This document shows positions 1 through 5,175 of a stretch of 5,175 nucleotides of DNA, piece by piece (position 1 is the stretch's first letter; each line of letters opens with the position of its first letter). The position numbers and the translations under genes were made by a program. Origin of the DNA: an uncultured Flammeovirgaceae bacterium (GTDB lineage Bacteria > Bacteroidota > Bacteroidia > Cytophagales > Cyclobacteriaceae); NCBI GenBank assembly GCA_946480685.1, contig CAMLLI010000399.1:1-5175 (forward strand), given 5' to 3'. Under the pieces are notes generated by a model. It made no database searches and had not been told where the DNA came from. It saw only the letters and a list, made by a program, of their open reading frames with translations.

Positions 1-579
1 ATCCGGTGTTACCGGCGGATTGCTGGTATACCAGCTATAGGTTGTTCCGGCAACTGTTGTAGCGGTATAGGGATTGATAACAGTTCCCTGACATATTTCT
101 ACAGATGTACCCGGACTGATGTTACCGGCTGGTACAATAGACGGACGTGCGCTCACGGTGAGTGTTTGAGGTGCCGATGTATTGCGGCAGCCTGTAGCGG
201 GATCCGTATAGGTATAGGTAACATTGAAGCTCACCGGATTCCCAACCGTTACACCGGAAACCGATGATGGGTTGAACGTCCACACGATTGGATTCCCACC
301 AGAGGTAATCGATGGCTGATACGTTACAGGTGCAGTAAAAAAGTCGTTGGCTGTCGTGTTTGAGTTTGCAGGTGAACCGGTTAATATCACAGACGATTCA
401 TCCTGGCAGAAAAATGTTTTTGATATCGGGAAGGTTACGGTTGGAGCACGCTTGATCGTTACAAACTGCCACTCTACGGCTTGAAAGCCAAGTACGTTAT
501 GTTCTACTACAAATCCTATATATATACCATAGTTACCTTGAAATGCCTGTGTGCTGGTATACACACTTTGATATACAGC
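1..579 (-). pseudogene. In-frame continuation of the multi-domain surface protein beyond an internal TAG (partial, runs off the window)
   Basis: Translating the minus strand in the same frame as the 580-3387 gene gives 193 further codons with no stop to the window edge. The product matches what precedes the TAG. It first completes the interrupted module (GNYGIYIGFVVEH, then QFVTI). A full module of about residues 982-1085 follows (counting TAG as codon 936), with FFCQDE near its start, FNPS at 1038-1041 and TYTYTDPATGC at its end. A last module begins with VEICQG and continues past position 1. These are Ig/PKD-like beta-sandwich modules common in large secreted Bacteroidota proteins. There is no signal peptide and no convincing start after the TAG; an in-frame GTG six codons on lacks any leader. 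A separate gene is therefore unlikely. This is either the dead 3' part of a nonsense-mutated gene or live coding sequence behind an erroneous or read-through stop. The true C-terminus, perhaps with a type IX sorting domain, is outside the window. Confidence 0.75.
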
Positions 580-582
580 CTA
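580..582 (-). other. In-frame TAG interrupting the surface-protein gene
   Basis: The plus strand reads CTA here, so the minus strand reads TAG as codon 936. The other two genes in the window end in TGA. The codon before is AAG (K935 of FDPK) and the codon after is GCT. Reading continues in the same frame for 193 codons, so a single substitution explains the break; no indel is needed. Single-base parents of TAG include CAG (Gln), TGG (Trp), AAG (Lys), GAG (Glu), TCG (Ser), TTG (Leu) and TAT/TAC (Tyr). CAG or TGG by transition are the simplest. Whether the change is real or a base-call error cannot be told here. Confidence 0.9.
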
Positions 583-3387
583 CTTTGGATCGAAGATGTT
601 CGTGGCCGGAGTTGTAATATCTACCTGGCCGGTGCCGTAAACATAGTATACAAACTTCTTAAAGGTATATCCCGGGTATCGGCTCGCGATATACGCGGGA
701 CTTACCGACAATGCAGGCGACTGGTTGTCGTTATCGCAGTACTGAACTTCAAGGTTGTTGATGTTGGTTACGTATACTTCAAATGATTTTGTAAATGTGA
801 ACTGACATTGCTGTCCGGATGGCTTGGTGTAGGTATATACTATATTATAGCTTCCTACAGAAAGGGTAGAAGGGTTAAAGCGATACTCTCCGCTGTTAAA
901 GGTAACGCCGGGTCCTGAAAATACACCACCAGCCGGAGATCCGTCCAATCGCACGGAGGTTGAATTTTTATTGAAACGTGTTTCGTTCGGGTTTACAAGT
1001 GCATCACCAGACACGGTAAATCCAAGGCCCACGGGTGCAGCGTCTGGCACTATATTAACCGTTCCGTGAACAGTACCAACAGGATCGCCTGCTATAGATG
1101 CTGTACCACCTATACGCGTAATATTGCTGCCACCGGAAGGTGCTGTTGAGCCCGGGTAGCGTACCTTCAAACCTGCGATAGTAATGCTGTTGATGTTGGC
1201 CGTTCCGCTAATGGTATAACTGAACTGTACAACGTTTTCACCAGGATAACTTAATGTTGTAGGAGAAGATATATCGGAACCACCGGATACTATTGGTGCT
1301 GTTGTATAAGTTTGATCAAATATATACCCTGTAGGGAGGGCAAGCGACAAGGAAACAGTTCCATTGTTAGCAAAGTCACTGGGGTCTGTTTCAGTGATCA
1401 CTATATTTCCGAGCGTCTGAAATGCACCACCGTAGCATAAGTTAAGCGTAGGTTCCGTAATGTCTACACCGGCACTGGTAATGGTTACACTTCCGGCAGC
1501 ATCGGCCAATGCATCAGCATGCGTATCATCAGATCCATCCAATGTATAGGTACCCGCCAGGTTGATTCGAAGTTGATTCCAGGTAAATTGCCCGGAGCTG
1601 AGTGACGGACTCAACGATTCACCGCCACCGGCTGTTAATGTACCGGAACCTCCGGAAGCTGTTAATGTAATCTGACCATTATAGTCCAGGTCTGTATTGT
1701 TGTAAGGATTGGAATCGACCGCGCGAACCGTAAGTGAGAAGTTCGTATTGAACGGAGTTGATGGCGGGTTTGCCTGGAAGATAAGTTTACTGGCCACTAC
1801 TGCTATCTGGTTGGTTGTACCGGCCGTTGTTGTAGAAGCACCTCCCGCATTCGCACTGGCAAAGCCTGAACCTGTACCGGTTGTTGTTCCAGTGATAGTG
1901 ATATGTATAGTTTGTTTATCAATAACAGAAGTTTGAAAGGTAGCCCGGACGTTGATGTTGAATGAACCATTGTCGGCAACTGTTATAGGGGTTGAAGGTG
2001 TAAAGGTTACTGTGTTACCTGTAACAGATTGTTCAGTGCCCGCTATTTCTGTATTGGCATTATCGTCAAACAAAGCGATTCGTCTTACGTTCGCATAGTT
2101 TGTTAATTGTATCGTGATCGAGTTTACTATAGTTGGCTGACCATCGGCATCGGCTGCACCACCGCCATCACGAATGGTAAAGTCGCCCATGGAAAGACTG
2201 TTCGTTTGATCATTCGCGATCGTTGCGCTTTGATACGTTCTATAGGCGATAGAAGCTGTTGAACCTCCAGTAAAGGTTATATCGGATGCTGCCGAGAATG
2301 TAACATCATTGTCAACTGTAAATCCGCCACTTACCCGGTAATTATAGGTTTCAGGATTTACACCGTCCCAGTTGAAAGGTATAACGGCATAGTAATAATC
2401 AGTGCTTCCACTCAACCCGGTATCATTAAACGATGTAGTAGCGGAGTTTGTAACGGTGGTAACAAGTGTGCTGGCACCCAGCGCTAATGATGCTGGTGCT
2501 ACACCGTCTTGTACGCTGGTATTGGCAGGAGCAGAGCCTGTTCTCCGAAGGACAACATATCCGCTTGTGTTGCCAATGGTGGAGAATGCTGAGAATGTAA
2601 GATTGATCTGGCTATTGCTCACAGCTGTAGCCGTAACAGCAGCAGGCTGTGCATCCGGAACCGGTGAGTATGTAAAGAACGATGACTCTGGCGAGAGTGA
2701 AGTGCCCGCTACGTTGGTAGCATATGCGGCATAGTATATTCTTACTCCCGATGGAAGACCCGTGCGTGAATGTGTAAATGCACTTACTGCGGTTCCTCCT
2801 TCAGCAAGTTTGTTATCGCTGATGGTTACTCCGGCACTGGTCTTCCATACCGTACCGCGTTCTGTCAGCGTATTGCCACCGTTGGCTGTTACGGTACCTC
2901 CCAGTGTAGCGGAGTTTTCATTCGCACCGGTTGCTGTAGGTGACGTTACCGTTGGTGCTTTGGTAGAAGCAGTAGCCGTTGGTGCTGCAGGTGTTGTTTT
3001 GAAATTAGGTCCTGTAGAATTATAGGCATATATAACGAACTCAAGATTCTCCCCTGAAGGAAGACCTGTCCAGGTATAGGAGTTTGCGCCTACCGCATGC
3101 GTTACATTGTGTGCACCGGCATTGTCGCTAAGATCCGAATCGTCTGGTACAGCAGTATTGTCTGCAACAGTAGCAAATGTACCGGATGGAACCGTGCGCA
3201 CCAGGATGAGGTAATGCGTAGGCAGGTTTGCTCCGGTAGAGCCTGTCCAGTTAAGTTGAACCGATGTTCCACTTTGCACCGTAGCCGAAAAGCCGGTAGG
3301 GTGGGTGGAAGGTTCCTGTGCAAAAGCCCGGAGCCCGATTACGGAAAGTATAAATGCAAAAAAAAGTTTGCGGGTAAAATTATTCAT
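580..3387 (-). CDS. Secreted multi-domain FN3/Ig-like/PKD-like surface protein, 935 residues to an internal TAG
   Basis: This is a large exported protein, probably a cell-surface adhesin or a gliding-type filament protein; its ligand cannot be read from the sequence. The start is supported by a signal peptide (residues 1-23, AFA before Q24). Visible modules are: FN3 at about 27-144; an FN3-like module at 145-240 with the familiar SATLGGTV, TERGTVW and AYATNVAGTS motifs; FN3 at 244-352; a long Thr/Ser/Gly-rich beta module at 364-528; an Ig-like module at 533-640 (KLIFQANPPSTPF); a module at 643-780 opening with LNLCYGG; a PKD-like module at 783-874 with FNPS and VYTYT; and a module from 878 opening with QYCDND that TAG cuts after FDPK935. 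No catalytic motif was seen. The gene follows the lipoprotein gene after 89 nt on the same strand. The leader has no Shine-Dalgarno, as usual in this phylum. Stopping inside a module, with the frame open afterwards, suggests the annotated end is artificial. Confidence 0.9.
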   Translation of the reverse strand: MNNFTRKLFFAFILSVIGLRAFAQEPSTHPTGFSATVQSGTSVQLNWTGSTGANLPTHYLILVRTVPSGTFATVADNTAVPDDSDLSDNAGAHNVTHAVGANSYTWTGLPSGENLEFVIYAYNSTGPNFKTTPAAPTATASTKAPTVTSPTATGANENSATLGGTVTANGGNTLTERGTVWKTSAGVTISDNKLAEGGTAVSAFTHSRTGLPSGVRIYYAAYATNVAGTSLSPESSFFTYSPVPDAQPAAVTATAVSNSQINLTFSAFSTIGNTSGYVVLRRTGSAPANTSVQDGVAPASLALGASTLVTTVTNSATTSFNDTGLSGSTDYYYAVIPFNWDGVNPETYNYRVSGGFTVDNDVTFSAASDITFTGGSTASIAYRTYQSATIANDQTNSLSMGDFTIRDGGGAADADGQPTIVNSITIQLTNYANVRRIALFDDNANTEIAGTEQSVTGNTVTFTPSTPITVADNGSFNINVRATFQTSVIDKQTIHITITGTTTGTGSGFASANAGGASTTTAGTTNQIAVVASKLIFQANPPSTPFNTNFSLTVRAVDSNPYNNTDLDYNGQITLTASGGSGTLTAGGGESLSPSLSSGQFTWNQLRINLAGTYTLDGSDDTHADALADAAGSVTITSAGVDITEPTLNLCYGGAFQTLGNIVITETDPSDFANNGTVSLSLALPTGYIFDQTYTTAPIVSGGSDISSPTTLSYPGENVVQFSYTISGTANINSITIAGLKVRYPGSTAPSGGSNITRIGGTASIAGDPVGTVHGTVNIVPDAAPVGLGFTVSGDALVNPNETRFNKNSTSVRLDGSPAGGVFSGPGVTFNSGEYRFNPSTLSVGSYNIVYTYTKPSGQQCQFTFTKSFEVYVTNINNLEVQYCDNDNQSPALSVSPAYIASRYPGYTFKKFVYYVYGTGQVDITTPATNIFDPK
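1048..2298 (-). other. Central beta-rich modules (residues 364-780), not firmly assigned
   Basis: Residues 364-528 are rich in Thr, Ser, Gly and Asn and alternate in a beta-strand fashion (SITIQLTNYANVRRIALFDD, FNINVRATF, TIHITITG); the section ends in a Thr/Ala/Gly-rich stretch around 500-527. Residues 533-640 (SKLIFQANPPSTPFNTNF, then GQITLTASGGSGTL and GTYTLDGSDD) resemble an Ig-like filler domain of bacterial adhesins. Residues 643-780 open with LNLCYGG and carry one Cys only (C651). I recognise the style from large secreted Cytophagales proteins but cannot name a family for each part. Confidence 0.5.
2332..3309 (-). repeat. Three tandem fibronectin type III-type modules (residues 27-352)
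   Basis: Module 1 (about 27-144) has SVQLNWTGS, then YTWTGLPSGENLEFVIYAYN, the typical 'W ... L ... Y.vyAyN' pattern. Module 2 (about 145-240) has PTVTSPTATGANENSATLGG, TERGTVWKTS, TGLPSGVRIYYAAYATN, a form seen repeatedly in Bacteroidota secreted proteins. Module 3 (about 244-352) has AVTATAVSNSQINLTFSA and TGLSGSTDYYYAVIPFN. The shared GL.SG...Y motif occurs in all three. The modules differ clearly in sequence, so this is old protein-level repetition, not recent DNA duplication. Domain edges are estimates by eye. Confidence 0.75.
3319..3387 (-). other. Sec signal peptide of the surface protein
   Basis: Residues 1-23 have a short basic n-region (R6, K7), a hydrophobic core LFFAFILSVIGL, and a small-residue end AFA followed by Q24-E25, which fits signal peptidase I cleavage after A23. 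There is no lipobox cysteine, so the product is soluble or surface-exported rather than a lipoprotein. The signal fixes the ATG at 3387-3385 as the start. Confidence 0.88.
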
Positions 3388-3476
3388 AGGGTTGAATAAT
3401 GAGGTTTCTATAAACTATATATGGATCTTCGGTCAGGAAGATATATCTGCTATATATCGGGTGGTATATATACTTG
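3388..3476 (-). promoter_or_regulatory. AT-rich 89-nt gap between lipoprotein and surface-protein genes
   Basis: The gap holds four TATATA-type blocks (plus-strand 3415-3422, 3441-3446, 3450-3457, 3465-3472); CTATATAT occurs twice, 35 bp apart. It also contains two short perfect inverted repeats that share bases: ATCTTC/GAAGAT (3425-3430 with 3437-3442, 6-nt loop) and GATATAT/ATATATC (3440-3446 with 3452-3458, 5-nt loop). I found no Bacteroidota-type promoter (TTTG then TAnnTTTG) and no GC-rich stem with a T-run, so neither a promoter nor a terminator can be assigned. Cotranscription with the lipoprotein gene is the default reading. The leader just before the ATG (TTCAACCCT) has no Shine-Dalgarno. 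Confidence 0.35.
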
Positions 3477-4784
3477 TCAGTTGTTCAGTTCACCGTTTGC
3501 ATCGGTCTTCATAATAAAGATTGATGACAAACCGGATACATCGTTGGATCCGCAGAGCAGCAAGCCGCCATCGGCTGTTTCACGAATACTGTTAACGGTT
3601 TCATTGCCGGCTCCGCCCATTACTTTATGCCAGAGTATATTTCCCTGGCTGTCTATCTTTATCAGCAGTATATCTTTACCACCTTTTCCGAGGTTGGGTG
3701 TTGTTTGTACAGATCCTGCTAAGATAAAGCCACCATCGCGTGTTGAGATCAGCGCATCACCGGTGTCCTCGCTCGAAGATTCACCGGCAGTTACTGTTCC
3801 GTTTCCTGTTAAAAATCTTTCGCCATCAAAGTAACGCTCGCTTCCTTCCATGATATTCCCTTGCTGATTTACTCGGATGAAGAACATATTGCTGTTCGCT
3901 CCGGCAGGAGAGGCATACGTTCCGATTACACCATATCCGAAGGCAACAGACTCGGATGGTTGTATATCGTTGGCATAGAGTTGCTGATCGGTTGCTTCAC
4001 CAAACTGCGAGAAGTTTTCAAATGTTGAATTCTGCTGGATATAGGGTATACCTAAATAAGAGCGTGAAAAATTCTGGTTCTCTTTGAGTAGTGCGGTAGC
4101 CCAGATCACTTTTCCTGAAGGCGCTATATGTACCGATTTTGAATTGACATAGTCGCGATCCAGCACATCGTAAGTCTTATACCAGAGTGTGTCCAGTGTA
4201 GATGCATCGAGGGAAACCAGATAAGGCTTCTCGGTGGTTGATAAACCTGCAAGCTTGAAAGAGCCCAGCACGATAACTTCATTCTGATCGGAAAGCGTTA
4301 CCGAACCTCCGTGTATATCGGTGATGTTGGTAGTGTTCTTACGATCCGCAATGACTACTTTATTCACAAGTGTGCCGGTTAGATTCAACTTGAACAAGCG
4401 GGCAGAGTACACCACGAGATCATATACGGAAACATCGCTGGATTCAAGGTTTGACTTTATACTGTCTCCAATAATGTAGTAACCGTCTGTCGCCACTTTC
4501 AGCGCTTTGGCCTGGCCTCCCGGCAATACAACATCATCGGCAAGGCGATCGCCATGCGCATCCGTGCGTATAAACAAAATGTTCTGACTGCCGTTGGCCA
4601 GCAATTCGTTACCCAGAATCACATAACCGCCATCGACTTCTTCCGCAGTTATACCGTATACATTATGCGCTGCTTCATAGAAGCGGATAAACGTACTCCG
4701 GTCTTCCGGTTTTGCATCTTCTATATTGTTACAGCTCCAGCACAAACACATCAACAGCCCTGATAAACAAATCCGCGTTCTCAT
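3477..4784 (-). CDS. Outer-membrane-type lipoprotein with beta-propeller (DGG) repeats, 435 residues
   Basis: The N-terminus is a lipoprotein signal: R2 and R4, hydrophobic LSGLLMCLCWS, then C18, followed by NNIEDAKPED. The -3 residue is Cys rather than Leu, a loose lipobox, but Bacteroidota lipoboxes are often loose. The mature part repeats a pattern of DGG[YF][VI][IL]xG, then about 15-20 residues, then IxxDxxGx: DGGYVILG at 51, DGYYIIGD at 100, NEVIVLG at 168, DGGFILAG at 350 with LLIKIDSQGNILWHKVMGG, and DGGLLLCG at 405 with IFIMKTDANGEL. Two weaker copies lie between. About seven copies would make one seven-bladed propeller. Such folds serve as binding scaffolds; no enzymatic residues are evident and the ligand is unknown. 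The start overlaps the stop of the barrel gene (ATGA), so the two are probably translationally coupled; the gene ends in TGA. A quinoprotein-like or delta-60-repeat protein is the closest description. Confidence 0.88.
   Translation of the reverse strand: MRTRICLSGLLMCLCWSCNNIEDAKPEDRSTFIRFYEAAHNVYGITAEEVDGGYVILGNELLANGSQNILFIRTDAHGDRLADDVVLPGGQAKALKVATDGYYIIGDSIKSNLESSDVSVYDLVVYSARLFKLNLTGTLVNKVVIADRKNTTNITDIHGGSVTLSDQNEVIVLGSFKLAGLSTTEKPYLVSLDASTLDTLWYKTYDVLDRDYVNSKSVHIAPSGKVIWATALLKENQNFSRSYLGIPYIQQNSTFENFSQFGEATDQQLYANDIQPSESVAFGYGVIGTYASPAGANSNMFFIRVNQQGNIMEGSERYFDGERFLTGNGTVTAGESSSEDTGDALISTRDGGFILAGSVQTTPNLGKGGKDILLIKIDSQGNILWHKVMGGAGNETVNSIRETADGGLLLCGSNDVSGLSSIFIMKTDANGELNN
3486..4655 (-). 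repeat. About seven propeller-blade repeats within the lipoprotein
   Basis: Approximate blades by residue: 44-78 (VDGGYVILGN, ILFIRTDAHGD), 94-136 (TDGYYIIGD, ARLFKLNLTGTL), 158-203 (NEVIVLGS, PYLVSLDASTL, WYKTY), 217-250 (SVHIAPSGKVIWATALL), 276-312 (GYGVIGTY, MFFIRVNQQGNIM), 345-388 (ISTRDGGFILAGS, LLIKIDSQGNILWHK) and 398-433 (RETADGGLLLCGS, IFIMKTDANGEL). The last two are the clearest and the fourth the weakest. The count of seven is an estimate from spacing. Confidence 0.6.
4731..4784 (-). other. Lipoprotein signal peptide with lipobox Cys18
   Basis: Residues 1-18 are a basic start, a hydrophobic core and CWSC. C18 with Ser at -1 is the best lipidation site; C15 (preceded by M-C-L) and C13 are poorer. 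The region just after C18 is polar and acidic (NNIEDAKPED). Acidic residues soon after the lipid Cys are known in some Bacteroidota to direct lipoproteins to the cell surface, so surface exposure is possible but unproven. Confidence 0.75.
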
Positions 4785-4800
4785 TTTCTTTTATTCAGTT
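4781..4800 (-). promoter_or_regulatory. ATGA stop-start overlap with A-rich ribosome-loading leader for the lipoprotein gene
   Basis: On the minus strand AACTGAATAAAAGAAA precedes ATGA, where TGA ends the barrel gene and ATG starts the lipoprotein gene. No Shine-Dalgarno is present. An A-rich stretch just before the ATG is the known preferred initiation context in Bacteroidota. Ribosomes finishing the barrel could restart directly on the lipoprotein, which supports the ATG at 4784-4782 and translational coupling. Confidence 0.7.
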
Positions 4801-5175
4801 TTTTCGGGTTAAAGATGTTGTGAACATAGCCTGCTGTTATGGAAAGCGAGTTCAGTTTGTACGTGCTGTCGGCATAGCCGTATTCAAAAGGTAAACTGCT
4901 GTCTACACCAAAAGCAGTTTTAGGGGAGTTGATCTTGGTAATGCCGTATAGAAACCGTACTTCGGTTGTGATAAAGCCACCACCGAGTGTAAAGTGTGCA
5001 CCTGCTGATATAATCCCGCTGAGGTTGAATTTCTCGCGCTGTGTTTTCAGGTCGAACGATTTCTCTTCGATGAACTGATACCCTTTGCGCGTGCGACTGC
5101 CACTTAAGGAAGAGCTCAGCAAGTAATCAGCTTCAACGCCAAGTGCTATATAGGGCTTGAATTTTATATTGCTGA
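4781..5175 (-). CDS. Outer-membrane beta-barrel protein, C-terminal 130 residues (5' end outside window)
   Basis: The frame is open to the window edge: 17 more codons precede the TTG at 5122-5120 and read SNIKFKPYIALGVEADY, which joins smoothly to LLSSSLSG. That TTG is therefore an internal Leu codon, not a start. The product alternates polar and hydrophobic residues in strands separated by turns: FKPYIALGVEADYLLSSS, FNLSGIISAGAHFTLGGGF, TTEVRFLYGITKI, LNSLSITAGYVHNIF. This is typical of the PorT/OMP_b-brl class of small Bacteroidota barrels. 'Y.alGveadYll' and 'e.Ry.yGitki' are the most recognisable parts. It ends with a basic tail, KKLNKRK, unusual for a barrel that would normally finish near an aromatic residue; this tail coincides with the A-rich leader of the next gene. 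Partner or substrate is unknown. The downstream lipoprotein gene overlaps it by 4 nt, which suggests the two products work together in the outer membrane. Confidence 0.82.
   Translation of the reverse strand, partial: SNIKFKPYIALGVEADYLLSSSLSGSRTRKGYQFIEEKSFDLKTQREKFNLSGIISAGAHFTLGGGFITTEVRFLYGITKINSPKTAFGVDSSLPFEYGYADSTYKLNSLSITAGYVHNIFNPKKLNKRK

Larger units (their letters stand above)
1..1041 (-). repeat. Series of PKD/Ig-like modules with a shared F[ND]P motif, crossing the TAG
   Basis: Successive modules share two landmarks: a Cys near the start with a polar follower (QYCDND at 884, FFCQDE at 994, EICQGT at 1099) and an F[ND]P motif (FNPS 837, FDPK 932, FNPS 1038) followed by a strand such as SYNIVYTYT, NYGIYIGFV or SFNVTYTYT. 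A late Cys follows in two of them (C861 in QQCQF, C1067 in GCRN). The module opening at residue 878 is split by the TAG at 582-580 between its FDPK and its last strands. Numbering counts TAG as codon 936. Alignment is by eye. Confidence 0.6.

Noticed and set aside
1..582. TAG reassigned to an amino acid genome-wide, as in some Bacteroidota phages
   Set aside because: Only one TAG interrupts more than 1,600 codons read in this window and no phage genes are seen. A reassigned code would be expected to show more.
540..600. Frameshift at the end of the 935-residue frame
   Set aside because: The downstream coding is in exactly the same frame, so a substitution and not an indel explains the stop.
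481..786. Plus-strand open frame of 101 codons opposite the TAG region
   Set aside because: It lies antisense to sequence that clearly codes for beta-sandwich modules on the minus strand on both sides of the TAG. Its product (Cys-, Tyr- and Val-rich, no motif) looks like a complement shadow.
1317..1324. CAAATATA on the plus strand, the complement of a Bacteroidota -7 box (TAnnTTTG)
   Set aside because: There is no matching TTTG at the required upstream spacing, and it lies inside the coding sequence.
1709..3025. Plus-strand open frames at 1709-1936, 2402-2734 and 2762-3025
   Set aside because: Their Val/Ala/Pro-rich products are what Thr/Ser/Gly/Asn-rich codons give when read on the opposite strand. 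No start signals or motifs.
3425..3458. Intrinsic terminator after the lipoprotein gene
   Set aside because: The stems are 6-7 bp and AT-rich, with no T-run following on the minus strand; too weak to call.
3097..3514. Open frames at 3097-3399 (+), 3102-3323 (-) and 3305-3514 (+)
   Set aside because: They are out of frame with the signal peptide and first FN3 module, which are well supported. Their composition is irregular and no domain is visible.
3421..3834. Plus-strand open frame of 137 codons over the gap and the lipoprotein 3' end
   Set aside because: It is antisense to the best-conserved propeller repeats; the Pro/Ser-rich product has no recognisable feature.
5120..5122. TTG as the start of a 113-residue barrel gene
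   Set aside because: The frame is open upstream to the window edge and the extra residues complete a barrel strand, so TTG is an internal Leu codon and the gene is truncated by the window.

Overview
The window looks like a piece of chromosome from a member of the Bacteroidota, probably a Cytophagales-type bacterium. This is inference from gene style, not from a marker gene. The signs are an outer-membrane beta-barrel of the OMP_b-brl/PorT-like kind, a lipoprotein with DGG-type propeller repeats, a long secreted protein built from FN3, Ig-like and PKD-like modules, and A-rich rather than Shine-Dalgarno leaders. ATA (Ile) and TAT (Tyr) codons are frequent, so TATA-type strings run through the coding DNA. 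All real genes are on the minus strand; plus-strand open frames are shadows of them.

Layout in the direction of transcription (right to left): (1) 5175-4781, the last 130 residues of an outer-membrane beta-barrel protein whose 5' end is outside the window; (2) 4784-3477, a complete 435-residue lipoprotein that overlaps the barrel gene by ATGA and carries about seven beta-propeller-type repeats; (3) an 89-nt AT-rich gap with small inverted repeats and no recognisable promoter or strong terminator; (4) 3387-580, a secreted multi-domain protein of 935 residues with a clear signal peptide, ending at a TAG; (5) 579-1, the same reading frame continuing without another stop for 193 codons to the window edge, with the same kind of domains.

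The main observation is that the TAG at 582-580 does not look like the natural end of the gene. It falls inside a repeat module, directly after an FDPK motif that corresponds to FNPS in the neighbouring modules, and the rest of that module plus one and a half more modules follow in the same frame. The protein is therefore probably a much larger surface adhesin interrupted by a single nonsense codon, a sequencing error, or (less likely) a stop that is read through. The C-terminal sorting domain usual for such proteins would lie beyond position 1.

Working model (inference): barrel, lipoprotein and adhesin form a cell-envelope cluster read as one transcript, at least for the first two genes. The barrel and lipoprotein sit in the outer membrane, and the large repeat protein is exported, possibly by the type IX secretion system, to the cell surface. 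No RNA gene, mobile element, CRISPR array or attachment site was seen.
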